A stretch of 64,000 nucleotides of DNA. It comes from Caloranaerobacter sp. TR13 (GTDB lineage Bacteria > Bacillota > Clostridia > Tissierellales > Thermohalobacteraceae). This document shows positions 27,860-37,250 of the stretch, in pieces. The stretch's first letter is position 1. The number at the start of each line of letters is the position of its first letter. The position numbers and the translations under genes are program-made. The notes under the pieces are model-generated. The model was not told the DNA's origin. It did not search any database and worked only from the letters and a program-made list of their open reading frames with translations. The stretch is from contig NZ_JXLL01000003.1 of assembly GCF_001316435.1 (NCBI RefSeq), forward strand, positions 1-64,000, read 5' to 3'.

Positions 27860-29272
27860 TTAGAAAGGTCCATAATTTATAGCATTCGCTATAATCAAGA
27901 ATATAGCTCCTAAACCTAACCACATCAACATTAAAGGCCATAAGAATTTTACCCATTTTTCATATTTAATCTTAGCTATTGAAAGAACACCCATTAAAGC
28001 TGCTGATGTTGGAATAATTGAATTTGTAAATCCATCACCGAACTGATAAGCTGTAACTGCTACCTGTCTGTTTACTCCAATAACATCTGCTAATGGTGCC
28101 ATTATTGGCATAGTAGCAGCAGCTTGTCCACTACCAGATGGAATAAAGAAGTTAATTATAACTTGCACTACATACATTCCTAAAACTGAAATCGATTTAG
28201 GTAAATTTTTAATAGCTAAAGCTAACCCATTAATTATAGAATCTATAATTAAACCATCTTCCATAACTATCAATATACCTCTAGCAATACCAACAACCAA
28301 AGCTCCAAATACGATTGATCTAGCCCCTTTTACAAATTCTTCGGCAATTTTACTTGGTCCTAATTTCCCTAAGAAACCTCCAACTATACCCATTGCTAAA
28401 AACATAGAGCCTATCTCTGTAATATACCATCCAGATTTGAATACTCCCCAAATTATAAATCCAAAACCTGCTACGACTGCTAAAAGTACTAAATAGTGAT
28501 TTGATTCAAGCTTTGGTATGTTTGTTAAATCTATAACTTTATCTTTTTCCTCTAATTCTAATTCTCTAACTATACTCTTTGATGGATCTTTCTTAACCAT
28601 ATTTCCATATCTCATAACATACCATGCAGTAACTATAAGCATAAAGACTAAAATAATAAGCCTTAATCCTATACCTGAAAATAGTGGTAATTCAGCTATG
28701 CCTTGAGCAACTCCTACTGTAAATGGATTCATAAAACCTGAAGTAAATCCACAAGCTGCACCCAAAGTTATCATAGCTGTACCAGTAATAGCATCGAAAC
28801 CTAGTGCTCTTGCTAAGGCTATCCCTATTGGAACAAAGACGATAGCCTCCTCAGCCATTCCAAATGTACCACCAGCTATAGAAAATAATACTAAGAAAAT
28901 AGGAATAAGTAGCTTCTCTTTGCCTTTCAATGCTAATGCAATCTTACCTATACCGGCTTCAATAGCACCAGTTGCAGTAATTATCTGAAATGCCCCTCCT
29001 ACTATAAAGATAAAAAATACTATACTAGCAGCATCTTTCATACCTTTAGGTACTGCTTTAAATAAATCAAATAATTTTGTCGGATTTTGTTCAACAACAT
29101 GGAAAGATGCTGGATCTACAACTGTTCTTCCTGTATTTGGATCTTTTACTCTCTCAAATTGACCTGCTGGTATGATATATGTCAACACAGCCATTATAAT
29201 AATAACGCTGAACAAAATTACATAAGTATGCGGGACTTTAAATTTCTTTTTCTCAATAACATTAACTGACAT
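27860..29272 (-). CDS. YfcC-family membrane carrier
   Basis: A 470-residue transporter with about 12 membrane segments, of the YfcC (C4-dicarboxylate anaerobic carrier-like) family. Recognisable pieces are the N-terminal VPHTYVILFSVIIIMAVLTY, AGGTFGMAEEAIVFVPIG (about 133-150), and late FFIPSGSGQAAATMPIMAP (about 368-386) and a FTNSIIPTSAALMG loop. Family members often sit beside M20 peptidases and are thought to import amino acids, peptides or their acyl derivatives. First gene of the operon that runs to the CoA transferase; AGGAGGG before ATG. Confidence 0.87.
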   Translation of the reverse strand: MSVNVIEKKKFKVPHTYVILFSVIIIMAVLTYIIPAGQFERVKDPNTGRTVVDPASFHVVEQNPTKLFDLFKAVPKGMKDAASIVFFIFIVGGAFQIITATGAIEAGIGKIALALKGKEKLLIPIFLVLFSIAGGTFGMAEEAIVFVPIGIALARALGFDAITGTAMITLGAACGFTSGFMNPFTVGVAQGIAELPLFSGIGLRLIILVFMLIVTAWYVMRYGNMVKKDPSKSIVRELELEEKDKVIDLTNIPKLESNHYLVLLAVVAGFGFIIWGVFKSGWYITEIGSMFLAMGIVGGFLGKLGPSKIAEEFVKGARSIVFGALVVGIARGILIVMEDGLIIDSIINGLALAIKNLPKSISVLGMYVVQVIINFFIPSGSGQAAATMPIMAPLADVIGVNRQVAVTAYQFGDGFTNSIIPTSAALMGVLSIAKIKYEKWVKFLWPLMLMWLGLGAIFLIIANAINYGPF

Positions 29273-29375
29273 TCAAAACCCTCCTAAAGTTTTTTTCTTT
29301 TAGTTAACTGATTAACTTTAAATTGAAGATTTTGTTCTAAAAATGTTATAATATTTCAGTAGGTTTTTCACTATA

Positions 29376-29423
29376 GCAAATGGAAGATCTTCACCCCTTT
29401 TATGATCTTTCATTTGCTTTTTT
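29376..29423. promoter_or_regulatory. hairpin between IclR gene and YfcC operon
   Basis: GCAAATG.AAGATC pairs with GATCTT.CATTTGC across a 14-base loop, followed on the plus strand by TTTTTT. Since both neighbours are on the minus strand, the T-run points the wrong way for simple termination. The left arm contains the ten-base palindrome GAAGATCTTC, a plausible IclR operator upstream of the carrier gene. Function not settled. Confidence 0.5.
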
Positions 29424-29465
29424 CATCCTCCTTTCCAAGTAGTTATCATTATTAAGCACCTCCTT

Positions 29466-30221
29466 TCAAGGTAATAATTTGCTAATTTTTTGTGCCCCTT
29501 CTATAACTTTATTTTTAATAAATTCTAATTCTCCATCTCCTAAGTTGCTTTTTAAACATGCTGCTCCAACACATGCAATAACTTTTCCTTTAGAATTTCT
29601 AACAGGAGCTCCTATACCTATTGCCCCTAACAAACTCTCTTCATCACTAATTGCATAACCATTTTTACGAATCTTCTCGTATTCTTTTAGTAATTCTTCC
29701 GGATCAGTAATAGTATAAGGAGTTTTTTTATACAAGTCTGAACAATAAACTATTTCTCTTAATTCCTCAATTGGCTCATAAAAAGCCATAATAGTCTTTC
29801 CATAAACTCCGCAATGAATTGGATAATAACTTCCTGGTCTATAACCTATCTTTATAGGTTGATAATTTTCTATTTCATATATGTTGATTATCTTACCTCC
29901 AATAAGCATTGCATAGCCAACTGATTGTTTTGTTTCCATTGCAATATCATTAAGTATATATCTAATCTGTTCAGAATTGCTTTGATTGCTTAAATAAGCA
30001 ATTCCTATATGATAACATTCAGGCCCTAAAGAATATTTTTTATTAAATGGATTTTGAAGCACTAACATTTGATTTTTTAAGGTATTTAAAATTCTATGAA
30101 CTGTACTTCTGTTTATTTTTAATTCTTCACTTAACTCAAGTGCAGTCATTTCATAAGGCTCATGAGCTAAACGCTTAAGAATCATAAATGTTTTTTCTAT
30201 TGATGTTATTTTACTATCCAT
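29466..30221 (-). CDS. IclR-family transcriptional regulator
   Basis: A 251-residue regulator. The N-terminal winged helix-turn-helix (about 6-65, ALELSEELKINRSTVHRILN) is followed by an IclR effector-binding domain (about 75-250, with YRPGSYYPIHCGVYGKTIM and IGIGAPVRNSKGKVIACVG). The ATG at 30221 is preceded by AAAGGACGG; upstream in-frame codons would add about 18 residues not typical of the family. It is encoded just upstream of the YfcC-M20-CoA transferase operon, in the same direction, and most likely controls it. Ligand unknown. Confidence 0.9.
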   Translation of the reverse strand: MDSKITSIEKTFMILKRLAHEPYEMTALELSEELKINRSTVHRILNTLKNQMLVLQNPFNKKYSLGPECYHIGIAYLSNQSNSEQIRYILNDIAMETKQSVGYAMLIGGKIINIYEIENYQPIKIGYRPGSYYPIHCGVYGKTIMAFYEPIEELREIVYCSDLYKKTPYTITDPEELLKEYEKIRKNGYAISDEESLLGAIGIGAPVRNSKGKVIACVGAACLKSNLGDGELEFIKNKVIEGAQKISKLLP

Positions 30222-30368
30222 AATAATCCGTCCTTTCTTCCAAGTCATGTGTTCACTATATGAACAACTGTTCATTATTTAAACTTTAATCTATTATTCT
30301 ATAAATATTTAATAATCCCTCCTTAATTTTCTAAATTTTTTAAATATTTGGTTTGATTAAATATAATA

Positions 30369-30424
30369 AGGGTCAGGCTTGAAAAATTTCCTTTCTCAAA
30401 TGGAAATATTTCAAGCCTAACCCC
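30369..30424. repeat. 56-bp inverted-repeat element, copy 2
   Basis: Same layout as the copy at 23788-23843: 23-base arms and the identical loop TTTCTCAAAT. Each arm carries one change relative to copy 1 (a left-arm A for T inside, a right-arm A for G, with an A at the outer left end), so the arms are slightly mismatched. It lies between the IclR start region and the next minus-strand gene end. Confidence 0.85.
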
Positions 30425-30437
30425 TTTTATTGTGACT

Positions 30438-31142
30438 TTAGTTTTTCACATATTTGTTGTATAACTCTTTTATTATCTTTATTTCTTCTTCTGTAAACCT
30501 AGAATAAGCTAGCTCTATGGCCTTCTTTTTCTCTTCTTCAGTTAATCCTCCGTTTAACATATCTTTTAATATCTTAATATCTGATGGAGATAATTTTGTT
30601 AAAATTAATTTTACTGCCTTAGCTTTATCTGCTAATGATACTGAATTTTCAACATTACTTATCTTATCCTCAGATATAGCTAAGTTCTGATCTGTTTCTT
30701 CATTAGCAACTTCTTTTTCTTTTAGACCTACATTTTCATTGCTCTCATCAATATCCTCTTTATTAGCTTCTTCTTTTATTTCAACTGTTTTATCTTTAAC
30801 ATCTTCCTTAACAACATTCTTATCTTTAGAGTTTGAATCTACACTTTTATTACTTTCTGCTTTACTTTCTTCTTCTCCTTTTATTTCCTTTTTATCTTCT
30901 TGTTTTACAACTTTATCCTCAGAATCATTATTTTCACTAGATTGTTCAGTAGATTTATCCACTATATCTTCTTGAGTATTATCATTTTTATCCACATTTT
31001 CTCCACTATTGTTATTAATTTGTTCACTTTTAGAAATATTATCTTTTACGTTTTGTATATCCTCAATCTTATAATTAAACGAATAATATGTAATTCCAGC
31101 AATTGCTATTACTATAGCTAATAAAGCCCAAACCTTCTTCAT
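30438..31142 (-). CDS. anchored acidic low-complexity protein, paralogue 2
   Basis: A 234-residue protein with one N-terminal membrane segment (about 3-20), a long Glu/Lys/Asp/Ser/Asn-rich linker (about 25-165) and a C-terminal helical domain (about 170-234, LILTKLSPSDIKILKDMLNG ... LYNKYVKN). The C-terminal domain matches that of the gene at 22230-22937 at most positions while the linkers have drifted. ATG at 31142 has GGAGTG eight bases upstream, exactly as in the paralogue. It follows an SLH protein gene and its terminator. Function unknown; the exposed linker suggests a wall-spanning or surface role. Confidence 0.75.
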   Translation of the reverse strand: MKKVWALLAIVIAIAGITYYSFNYKIEDIQNVKDNISKSEQINNNSGENVDKNDNTQEDIVDKSTEQSSENNDSEDKVVKQEDKKEIKGEEESKAESNKSVDSNSKDKNVVKEDVKDKTVEIKEEANKEDIDESNENVGLKEKEVANEETDQNLAISEDKISNVENSVSLADKAKAVKLILTKLSPSDIKILKDMLNGGLTEEEKKKAIELAYSRFTEEEIKIIKELYNKYVKN

Positions 31143-31176
31143 TTTATCCACTCCAGAACCTAAATTTCATTTAAAT

Positions 31177-31203
31177 GGGACAAAGGTACCGTTCCTTTGC
31201 CCC
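31177..31203 (-). terminator. terminator of the large SLH protein gene
   Basis: Minus-strand stem GGGGCAAAGG/CCTTTGTCCC (one G-U pair) with a seven-base loop, followed by ATTT. It lies just after the stop codon at 31216. Confidence 0.6.
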
Positions 31204-31215
31204 ATATATATTTTA

Positions 31216-34200
31216 CTATCTATTATACAACCTATATATAGCAGTTGCTGCTTCTGCTCTAGTAGTCTTTCCATTAGGAACAAATGTATTATGTGTTACG
31301 CCAATCATAAGCTCTGCCTTAATAACTTTAGCAGCATAACCTCTTCCCCATTTTTGTATTTCATCATTATCTGCATAAGCTTTAAGAATAGCTTCTATAT
31401 CATCTTCTGTCAACTCTACATCTTTAACTGCTCTACTCAATAAAGCTGCCATTTCTAATCTAGTAATCTCTTGATTTGGTTTAAATGTTCCATCTTCATA
31501 TCCTTCTACTAACCCAGCTGCTTTTGCTGTTGCTATATAATCTGCATACCATGCATCACTTGTTACATCACTAAATCCATCAGTATATTTTACTAAATCT
31601 AATTCAAGTGCCTTTACAACAATTTTAGCAAATTCCGCTCTTGTAATCTTTTTCTCAGGCATAAATGTTCCATCTGGATATCCATCAACTACATGCTTAG
31701 CCGCCATTGATTCAACATAGTATTTTGACCAGTGCTTAACTGTATCTGCAAATTGTTTATTAGATTCAATAACAGCATACTTACTGAAATGATTTGTTTT
31801 CATAATTAATTTACCATCTTTAATTTTACCACCAATAAATTCAAGCTCATTTGTTTCTTCATTTAAGTAATATATTCCTAACTTGTCTTTATCGCCTAGC
31901 CCATCAACATTTATTTTTATTACAATATAGTTATTAAATTTAGTTAAAGATTTAACTTCTTTTTCAGTATTTACTTCTAATGAGAAGTCTAGCACTTTCG
32001 CAATATTTCCTTCTTTTTGAGCGGTTTCCTTTATAGTCTTAACTTCATCTTCACTTAACTCTTTAGATTTTATTTCTACAACTGCATCTTCAGGTATATC
32101 TTTACTATCTAACATATCAGCAGGAATATTATATTCAATATCATCAGATTTTATAATCAAATCAACATTATTTTCTAATAACTTAGTTATTGCTTGACTT
32201 GGCAATGATACACTTAAGTTTAGATCTTCTGTATTAGCTAATTCTAGAACTAACTGTGCTTTTCTTTCATCTTCTGATTCTTTAACTGCATTTACTATAT
32301 CTTCTATTGCTGAAACAATAGTTTCTTCTTTTACTGATACTTTTGTCATACCATCTTTAACTTCTACAGTTGTACTTTCTTCACCTACTGTTCCTGTTAC
32401 AGGTTCTTCTGGGTCTTCTGGTACATTAACCTCAACTAAAGTTTCTTCAGATTTATCAGTATCATCACTAGATGAATCCTTAGGTTTTGTTGTACCACTA
32501 CTTGGTGGATTACTGCTAACTGCAGCTTTTACTAATATTGGTTCTGTATCCATTGTAACTCCATTGTACGTAATAGAATATACAACGCTTTGGTCTACAC
32601 TAGTAGGTTCAGGCAATGGAATGTTTATTATTCTAAGAGTTTTAATAAAATCAAACCAAACTGAAGTACCACCATTCCAAGCAAAAGATGTATCTAATAC
32701 TCCATTTATAGTTCTTGTTATATCTACCGATGTTGCTGTTGGTTCTTCTGATGGTATACCTGTAAAGACAATCTCTATTGCATTGTAATCATTCTGAGTA
32801 ACACTTTCTACACTTATTCCTGAAGCTGTATCTTTGTAAGTTACGCTATATTTTGCACCTTCTACAGAATCAATTCCATAGATTGATAATTTTCTATTTG
32901 CTGCATCCCAACTGGACATTCCACCATTCCAAGCAAAAGATGTATCTAATACTCCATTTATTGTTCTTGTAACATCTACTGATAATGCTGTTGGTCGTTC
33001 TGATGGTACATCTGACAATATAATCTCTAAGTCAGTCAAATTCTTATATGATACTGATTCTAAAGATACTGAAGAACCTTGGTCAGAAACTGGCTGTGAA
33101 TATACAGGTTCTGAACCTTTATAAGATACACCATAAACTACAGTTTGACCTTCTACAGCGTTTTCTACATAAGGTATACGATAAATAGTTAAAGTTTTTG
33201 TACCGGCATTAAAACTAGACATTCCGCCATTCCATTCAAAACTAGTATCTACAACACCATCTACAACTCTTGTTAAATCTACTGATAATGCAGTCGGTAC
33301 TTCTGATGGTACATCTGAAAAAATAATATCTAAGTTAGTATAGTTAATTTGAGTAAGATTTTCAATAGTTATACCAGACTCTGTATCTTTATAAGTAACG
33401 CTGTACTCTGCACCAGGAACTAACTCTAACTCATTTATAGTCAATGTTCTTGTATTCTCATCCCAACTAGACATTCCACCATTCCACTGAAAATCTGTAT
33501 CTAGTACTCCATTTATTGTTCTTGTAACATCTACTGATAATGCTGTTGGTCGTTCTGATGGTACATCTGACAATACAATCTCTAAGTCAGTTAGATGTCT
33601 ATGATATACAGCTTCAATACTTATAGATTCTTGGTTATCTATATAGTTTATTCCTAAAGCTTGTATTAAATTTACCATATCATCAACAGATAAGCTAGTA
33701 GTATCAATAACTTCTTGCACAGCTTGGTTTAGAACTGGGATACAATCGTTAATTGCATCTACATAGCTAAAACTTTGTGTGCTCAATCTTGGAACTACAT
33801 CGTTTAAAAATTCATTTTCTATATTTATAAGGTCTTGATCAAGCTTATTAGTATCGCTTGTCAAACTAAATACTAAATTACCTTGGCTGTCTTTTTCTGC
33901 ATTAATATTAGATAAAATCTTACCTATAACTTCAAGTGCAAATTCAGTCTTTCTATTGCTATCTAATAATACTTCATTGTTCCATTTAGTAATAACATTA
34001 CTCATTTCAGTAGTAACAGTTTCTCTTAGAGCTGCTATATAGTCTAATACATCTTTATCATTTACTGGATCTAAATCTTGCCCTTGCTTTAATCTAGTGA
34101 ATAGCTTTAAAAATATGTCTTCATCATTTGAATTAACATCTGACCAATCTCTTAATATGTTTATAAGCTTATCAACATTTGCCTTGTCTATTTCATAATT

Positions 34201-34491
34201 ATCTTTCAAAAAGTTTTTAAAAGCTATATTGTTTTCATTTGAATTTAGAACATTTGTTATATCATTAATAAGCCCACTTAAAAATCCTGTTCCTTGTAAA
34301 GTACGTATAGAATCAACTAATATTAGTGAATCTACATCTGTATTTTGCAAACTTTGTCCTATTATACTGTCTCTAATTGTTTCATAAAGAATAATGTTTG
34401 GATCAGTTCCCTGTGCATTTACTACTGTCATCGGCATAAACATACCAATAACAAGTGAAAAAACGAGTAAAAATGAGATATGCTTCTTCAT
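31216..34491 (-). CDS. large SLH-domain surface protein with A-B-A-B repeats
   Basis: A 1091-residue secreted protein. It has a signal peptide (1-26, cleavage probably after VNA), a helical region (about 30-295) and four beta-rich repeats (about 301-384, 385-481, 483-568, 569-656) sharing SDVPSE.PTALSVD..R, a TWNGG-like WNGG motif and a VSYK or VTYK strand. A Ser/Thr/Asp-rich linker (657-690) leads to a further domain (about 700-910). Three SLH repeats at about 913-955, 973-1015 and 1035-1090 are the wall anchor. Repeats 1 and 3 are closest, as are 2 and 4, so a two-repeat unit was duplicated. Likely S-layer or adhesion role; ligand unknown. Confidence 0.87.
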   Translation of the reverse strand: MKKHISFLLVFSLVIGMFMPMTVVNAQGTDPNIILYETIRDSIIGQSLQNTDVDSLILVDSIRTLQGTGFLSGLINDITNVLNSNENNIAFKNFLKDNYEIDKANVDKLINILRDWSDVNSNDEDIFLKLFTRLKQGQDLDPVNDKDVLDYIAALRETVTTEMSNVITKWNNEVLLDSNRKTEFALEVIGKILSNINAEKDSQGNLVFSLTSDTNKLDQDLINIENEFLNDVVPRLSTQSFSYVDAINDCIPVLNQAVQEVIDTTSLSVDDMVNLIQALGINYIDNQESISIEAVYHRHLTDLEIVLSDVPSERPTALSVDVTRTINGVLDTDFQWNGGMSSWDENTRTLTINELELVPGAEYSVTYKDTESGITIENLTQINYTNLDIIFSDVPSEVPTALSVDLTRVVDGVVDTSFEWNGGMSSFNAGTKTLTIYRIPYVENAVEGQTVVYGVSYKGSEPVYSQPVSDQGSSVSLESVSYKNLTDLEIILSDVPSERPTALSVDVTRTINGVLDTSFAWNGGMSSWDAANRKLSIYGIDSVEGAKYSVTYKDTASGISVESVTQNDYNAIEIVFTGIPSEEPTATSVDITRTINGVLDTSFAWNGGTSVWFDFIKTLRIINIPLPEPTSVDQSVVYSITYNGVTMDTEPILVKAAVSSNPPSSGTTKPKDSSSDDTDKSEETLVEVNVPEDPEEPVTGTVGEESTTVEVKDGMTKVSVKEETIVSAIEDIVNAVKESEDERKAQLVLELANTEDLNLSVSLPSQAITKLLENNVDLIIKSDDIEYNIPADMLDSKDIPEDAVVEIKSKELSEDEVKTIKETAQKEGNIAKVLDFSLEVNTEKEVKSLTKFNNYIVIKINVDGLGDKDKLGIYYLNEETNELEFIGGKIKDGKLIMKTNHFSKYAVIESNKQFADTVKHWSKYYVESMAAKHVVDGYPDGTFMPEKKITRAEFAKIVVKALELDLVKYTDGFSDVTSDAWYADYIATAKAAGLVEGYEDGTFKPNQEITRLEMAALLSRAVKDVELTEDDIEAILKAYADNDEIQKWGRGYAAKVIKAELMIGVTHNTFVPNGKTTRAEAATAIYRLYNR
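32524..33591 (-). repeat. tandem coding repeats in the large SLH gene
   Basis: Four repeat units encode residues 301-656. A 555-base (185-codon) offset brings units 1 and 3 into register; for example about 69 bases beginning at 32952 and at 33507 are identical. Near-identity at the DNA level points to a recent duplication. Confidence 0.85.
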
Positions 34492-34586
34492 AGTTACCCC
34501 CCTTAGTTGTTTTTTTGATATTATATTATTTAAGATAAAATGTACCCTCTTTAAAAACCCCCTTTCGATTGAAATCTATTAAAAAT

Positions 34587-35654
34587 TTAATTATTTAAAA
34601 TATCATATAATTTCTTAATTAATTTAGCTGCTTCAGCTCTAGTTGTATAGTCTCTAGGCGCTAAAATACTATTTGTCCTTCCAGAAATAAGTCCATATCT
34701 TAATGCCTTTGCCATAGTTTCAACTGCCCATGGTGAAATTTCATTTTTATCAGTATATAAGCCCAAGTCTCTATTTACAGTTTCTAGTTTTGAAAGTAGT
34801 TTTTCTTTTTCTAAAATCCTTATAATAATTGCAACAACTTGCTCTCTTGAAATATTTTGATTAGGTGAAAATATATTTTCACTAATGCCATTTATTATTC
34901 CGTTTTGATAAGCAGCTTTAACACTCTCATAATACCAATCGTCTATATTGACATCATCAAAATTAAACTCTTCACTAAGTGGCTTTAAATCAAATAATCT
35001 TACAATTAAAGATATAAACTCTGCTCTAGAAATATAACCTTGAGGGTCAAATATTTCCTCAGATTTACCTTTTATAATTTCTCTCTGAGCTAAAAATACA
35101 ATATCATCTTTAGCCCAGTTATTATCAATATCTGTAAATTTAACTTCGACCAATACTTCATTATCTGATTCATTAGTTGATAACTCTTCCTCTTTTTCTA
35201 TATTAGATGCATCTGAATTTATATTTTTATCTTCTTTAACCTTTACAGCTTCATATTTTAAAATAAGTGCTTCTAACTCAGTAATATTGCCATCTTTTAT
35301 ATACTGTACTAATTTCTTTTTGTCGTCTAAGCTCCATTTTTTAAGTCTATCTAACTCTCTTTTTAGATCATCAACTGTATATCCATATTGCTCTAACACC
35401 TTTTTTTGTTCTTCAGTTATAAGTATGTCAATAACATTTTTTAAATCCTCAATACCTTGGTCACCGTCATAAATATACTCTTCTAAAATTAGAGCTCCAA
35501 ATTCCCTTTTTGCTTCACTCATCTTTGCAAGCTTATTAAAAAATAATTGTAGTGCATTTGTATCTAGTTCACTTTCAGCATAAATAATTGCATTACTGTT
35601 AAATATTGTGATTAAAAGTAAAAAAAATAAAAAGAAAGATATAATCCTTTTCAT
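34587..35654 (-). CDS. SLH-domain surface protein
   Basis: A 355-residue secreted protein: signal peptide (1-27), a helical domain (about 30-135), an acidic linker (about 138-168) and three C-terminal SLH repeats (about 172-215, 231-275, 300-350). It starts only 22 bases after the cpsB-like phosphatase gene, so it is probably co-transcribed with the end of the polysaccharide locus. SLH domains bind pyruvylated secondary wall polymers; this protein may be displayed on the polymer made by that locus (inference). The N-terminal domain is not recognised. Confidence 0.85.
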   Translation of the reverse strand: MKRIISFFLFFLLLITIFNSNAIIYAESELDTNALQLFFNKLAKMSEAKREFGALILEEYIYDGDQGIEDLKNVIDILITEEQKKVLEQYGYTVDDLKRELDRLKKWSLDDKKKLVQYIKDGNITELEALILKYEAVKVKEDKNINSDASNIEKEEELSTNESDNEVLVEVKFTDIDNNWAKDDIVFLAQREIIKGKSEEIFDPQGYISRAEFISLIVRLFDLKPLSEEFNFDDVNIDDWYYESVKAAYQNGIINGISENIFSPNQNISREQVVAIIIRILEKEKLLSKLETVNRDLGLYTDKNEISPWAVETMAKALRYGLISGRTNSILAPRDYTTRAEAAKLIKKLYDILNN

Positions 35655-35676
35655 AAAACCCTTCCCCCTTCAAACA

Positions 35677-36465
35677 TTACCTTCCAACAATTGCTTCTAA
35701 AATTGATCTAATCTTTCCCTTACGAACATAGCGTTTAGGTTCGTTAATATTTATCTCTTCATCATTTAATATTGCCAACGGATTTTTATTTATTATCTCA
35801 TCTACCTTATGATAGCCTACTATTTTAGACATTACTTCTATTCCCTGTGTTATATTTAATGCTCTACTTTTATGTGAATGTGAATCTGTCCCCATAAAAT
35901 GAATCATTTCATGCTTTAACAAAATTTCTGCAGTCTTTTTTACTGATTCCCCATAATATCCAATTAAACTAGTAAGATTAAGCTGCGCTAGTGCTCCTAA
36001 CTTAATAAACTCATACAATATATTAGGATCTTCCATAATCTTTGTATTTCTTTCAGGATGAGCAATAATTGGAACTATTCCTTTTAATCTAAGTTCATAT
36101 ATTATATCTTCTGTATAAATAGGCATATTAAACATAGGTAGTTCTACAAGTAAATATCTTGAATTATTTAATGTAGAAACTTCACCTTCTTCAAGAAGCT
36201 TTACTATATCAGGGGTAATAAATACTTCATTACCCAGAAGTACCTTTACCCCTATGTTTTCTACCTTTAATGCTTCATTTAATCTATCTAACACTTTTTT
36301 ATTATGCTCTGTATTTTTATACCCTTCGCCTTCTATGTAGTGTGGTGTAGCAAAAATTGTTTTTACTCCATTAGCTTCTGCTATCCTAGCCATTTCTACT
36401 GCTTCTTCAATATGCTTAGCTCCATCATCAACACTAGGCAATATATGACTATGAATATCATGCAT
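35677..36465 (-). CDS. CpsB/CapC-type tyrosine-protein phosphatase
   Basis: A 262-residue PHP-fold, metal-dependent protein-tyrosine phosphatase that counteracts the CpsD kinase. N-terminal metal motif HDIHSHILPSVDDGA (about 2-16), then FATPHYIEGEGY, IIAHPERN and a late GTDSHSH. The ATG at 36465 lies inside the 3' end of the kinase gene (8-base overlap), giving tight coupling; a longer reading would add a non-family 36-residue leader overlapping the kinase. Controls chain length and export of the polysaccharide in related systems. Confidence 0.92.
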   Translation of the reverse strand: MHDIHSHILPSVDDGAKHIEEAVEMARIAEANGVKTIFATPHYIEGEGYKNTEHNKKVLDRLNEALKVENIGVKVLLGNEVFITPDIVKLLEEGEVSTLNNSRYLLVELPMFNMPIYTEDIIYELRLKGIVPIIAHPERNTKIMEDPNILYEFIKLGALAQLNLTSLIGYYGESVKKTAEILLKHEMIHFMGTDSHSHKSRALNITQGIEVMSKIVGYHKVDEIINKNPLAILNDEEININEPKRYVRKGKIRSILEAIVGR

Positions 36466-37204
36466 TTGCTTCAGCCTTCTTTCTTCTCCTTCCTTTTTCT
36501 TCATTATTTTCATCGTTAAAATAATCATAATAATAGCTGTAATAATGATATTTATAATACTTTCCATCTCCAATAGGAACTTTTGTCAATACTACGCCTA
36601 AAATATTTGCTTTTACCTTCTGTAATAATGCCTTGGCATTCTTAGCACCTTCTATAATAGACTGACCAGCTGCACAAACTAAAATAACCCCATCTGTAAT
36701 TGTAGATAATACAGCTGCATCTGTTACCATACCAACAGGTGGTGAATCTATAAGTACTATATCGTAATCTGCTTCAACCTTTTCTAAAAATGCCTTCATC
36801 TTCTTAGTACCTAAAAGTTCAGAAGGATTTGGCGGAATAGGTCCTGAAGTCAATACATCTAATTGTAATCCAATACCTATAGAATGTAATATTTCCTTAT
36901 AATCTATATTTTCTGATAAGATTGTTGTCAGCCCTTTACTATTTGAAATTCCAAAGTTTTTATGTATTCTAGGCTTTCTAAGGTCACAATCTATAAGTAA
37001 AACTCGTTTATCATTTTGAGCCATAGTTACAGCTAAATTAACTATAGTTGTACTCTTACCCTCGCCTGGTCCTGGACTAGTTATAAGTATACTTTTTAAT
37101 TCCTTATCTACATTTGAAAACTGAATATTTGTTCTCAATGTCCTAAACGCTTCTGCCACTGGAGATTTAGGATTTTCTTGAGTTACAAGTCTTATTTGGT
37201 CCAC
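36458..37204 (-). CDS. CpsD/YwqD-type tyrosine autokinase
   Basis: A 248-residue BY-kinase. Walker A SPGPGEGKSTT (about 44-54), Walker A' LLIDCDLRKPR (about 70-80) and Walker B VLIDSPPVG (about 150-158). The C-terminal tail is a tyrosine cluster (YYKYHYYSYYYDYF), the site of autophosphorylation. It needs the cytoplasmic end of a Wzz/CpsC-type membrane partner; the 222-residue gene just upstream is the natural one. The gene overlaps the phosphatase gene. Confidence 0.94.
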   Translation of the reverse strand: MDQIRLVTQENPKSPVAEAFRTLRTNIQFSNVDKELKSILITSPGPGEGKSTTIVNLAVTMAQNDKRVLLIDCDLRKPRIHKNFGISNSKGLTTILSENIDYKEILHSIGIGLQLDVLTSGPIPPNPSELLGTKKMKAFLEKVEADYDIVLIDSPPVGMVTDAAVLSTITDGVILVCAAGQSIIEGAKNAKALLQKVKANILGVVLTKVPIGDGKYYKYHYYSYYYDYFNDENNEEKGRRRKKAEANA

Positions 37205-37250
37205 AAAATAACCTCCTTTAACCTCTTGTAAGTTCCATTGCCTTTTGTTT

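Noticed and set aside
32524-33591. Tandem repeats as a mobile element
   Set aside because: They are in frame and encode related protein domains of one surface protein, so they are coding duplications.
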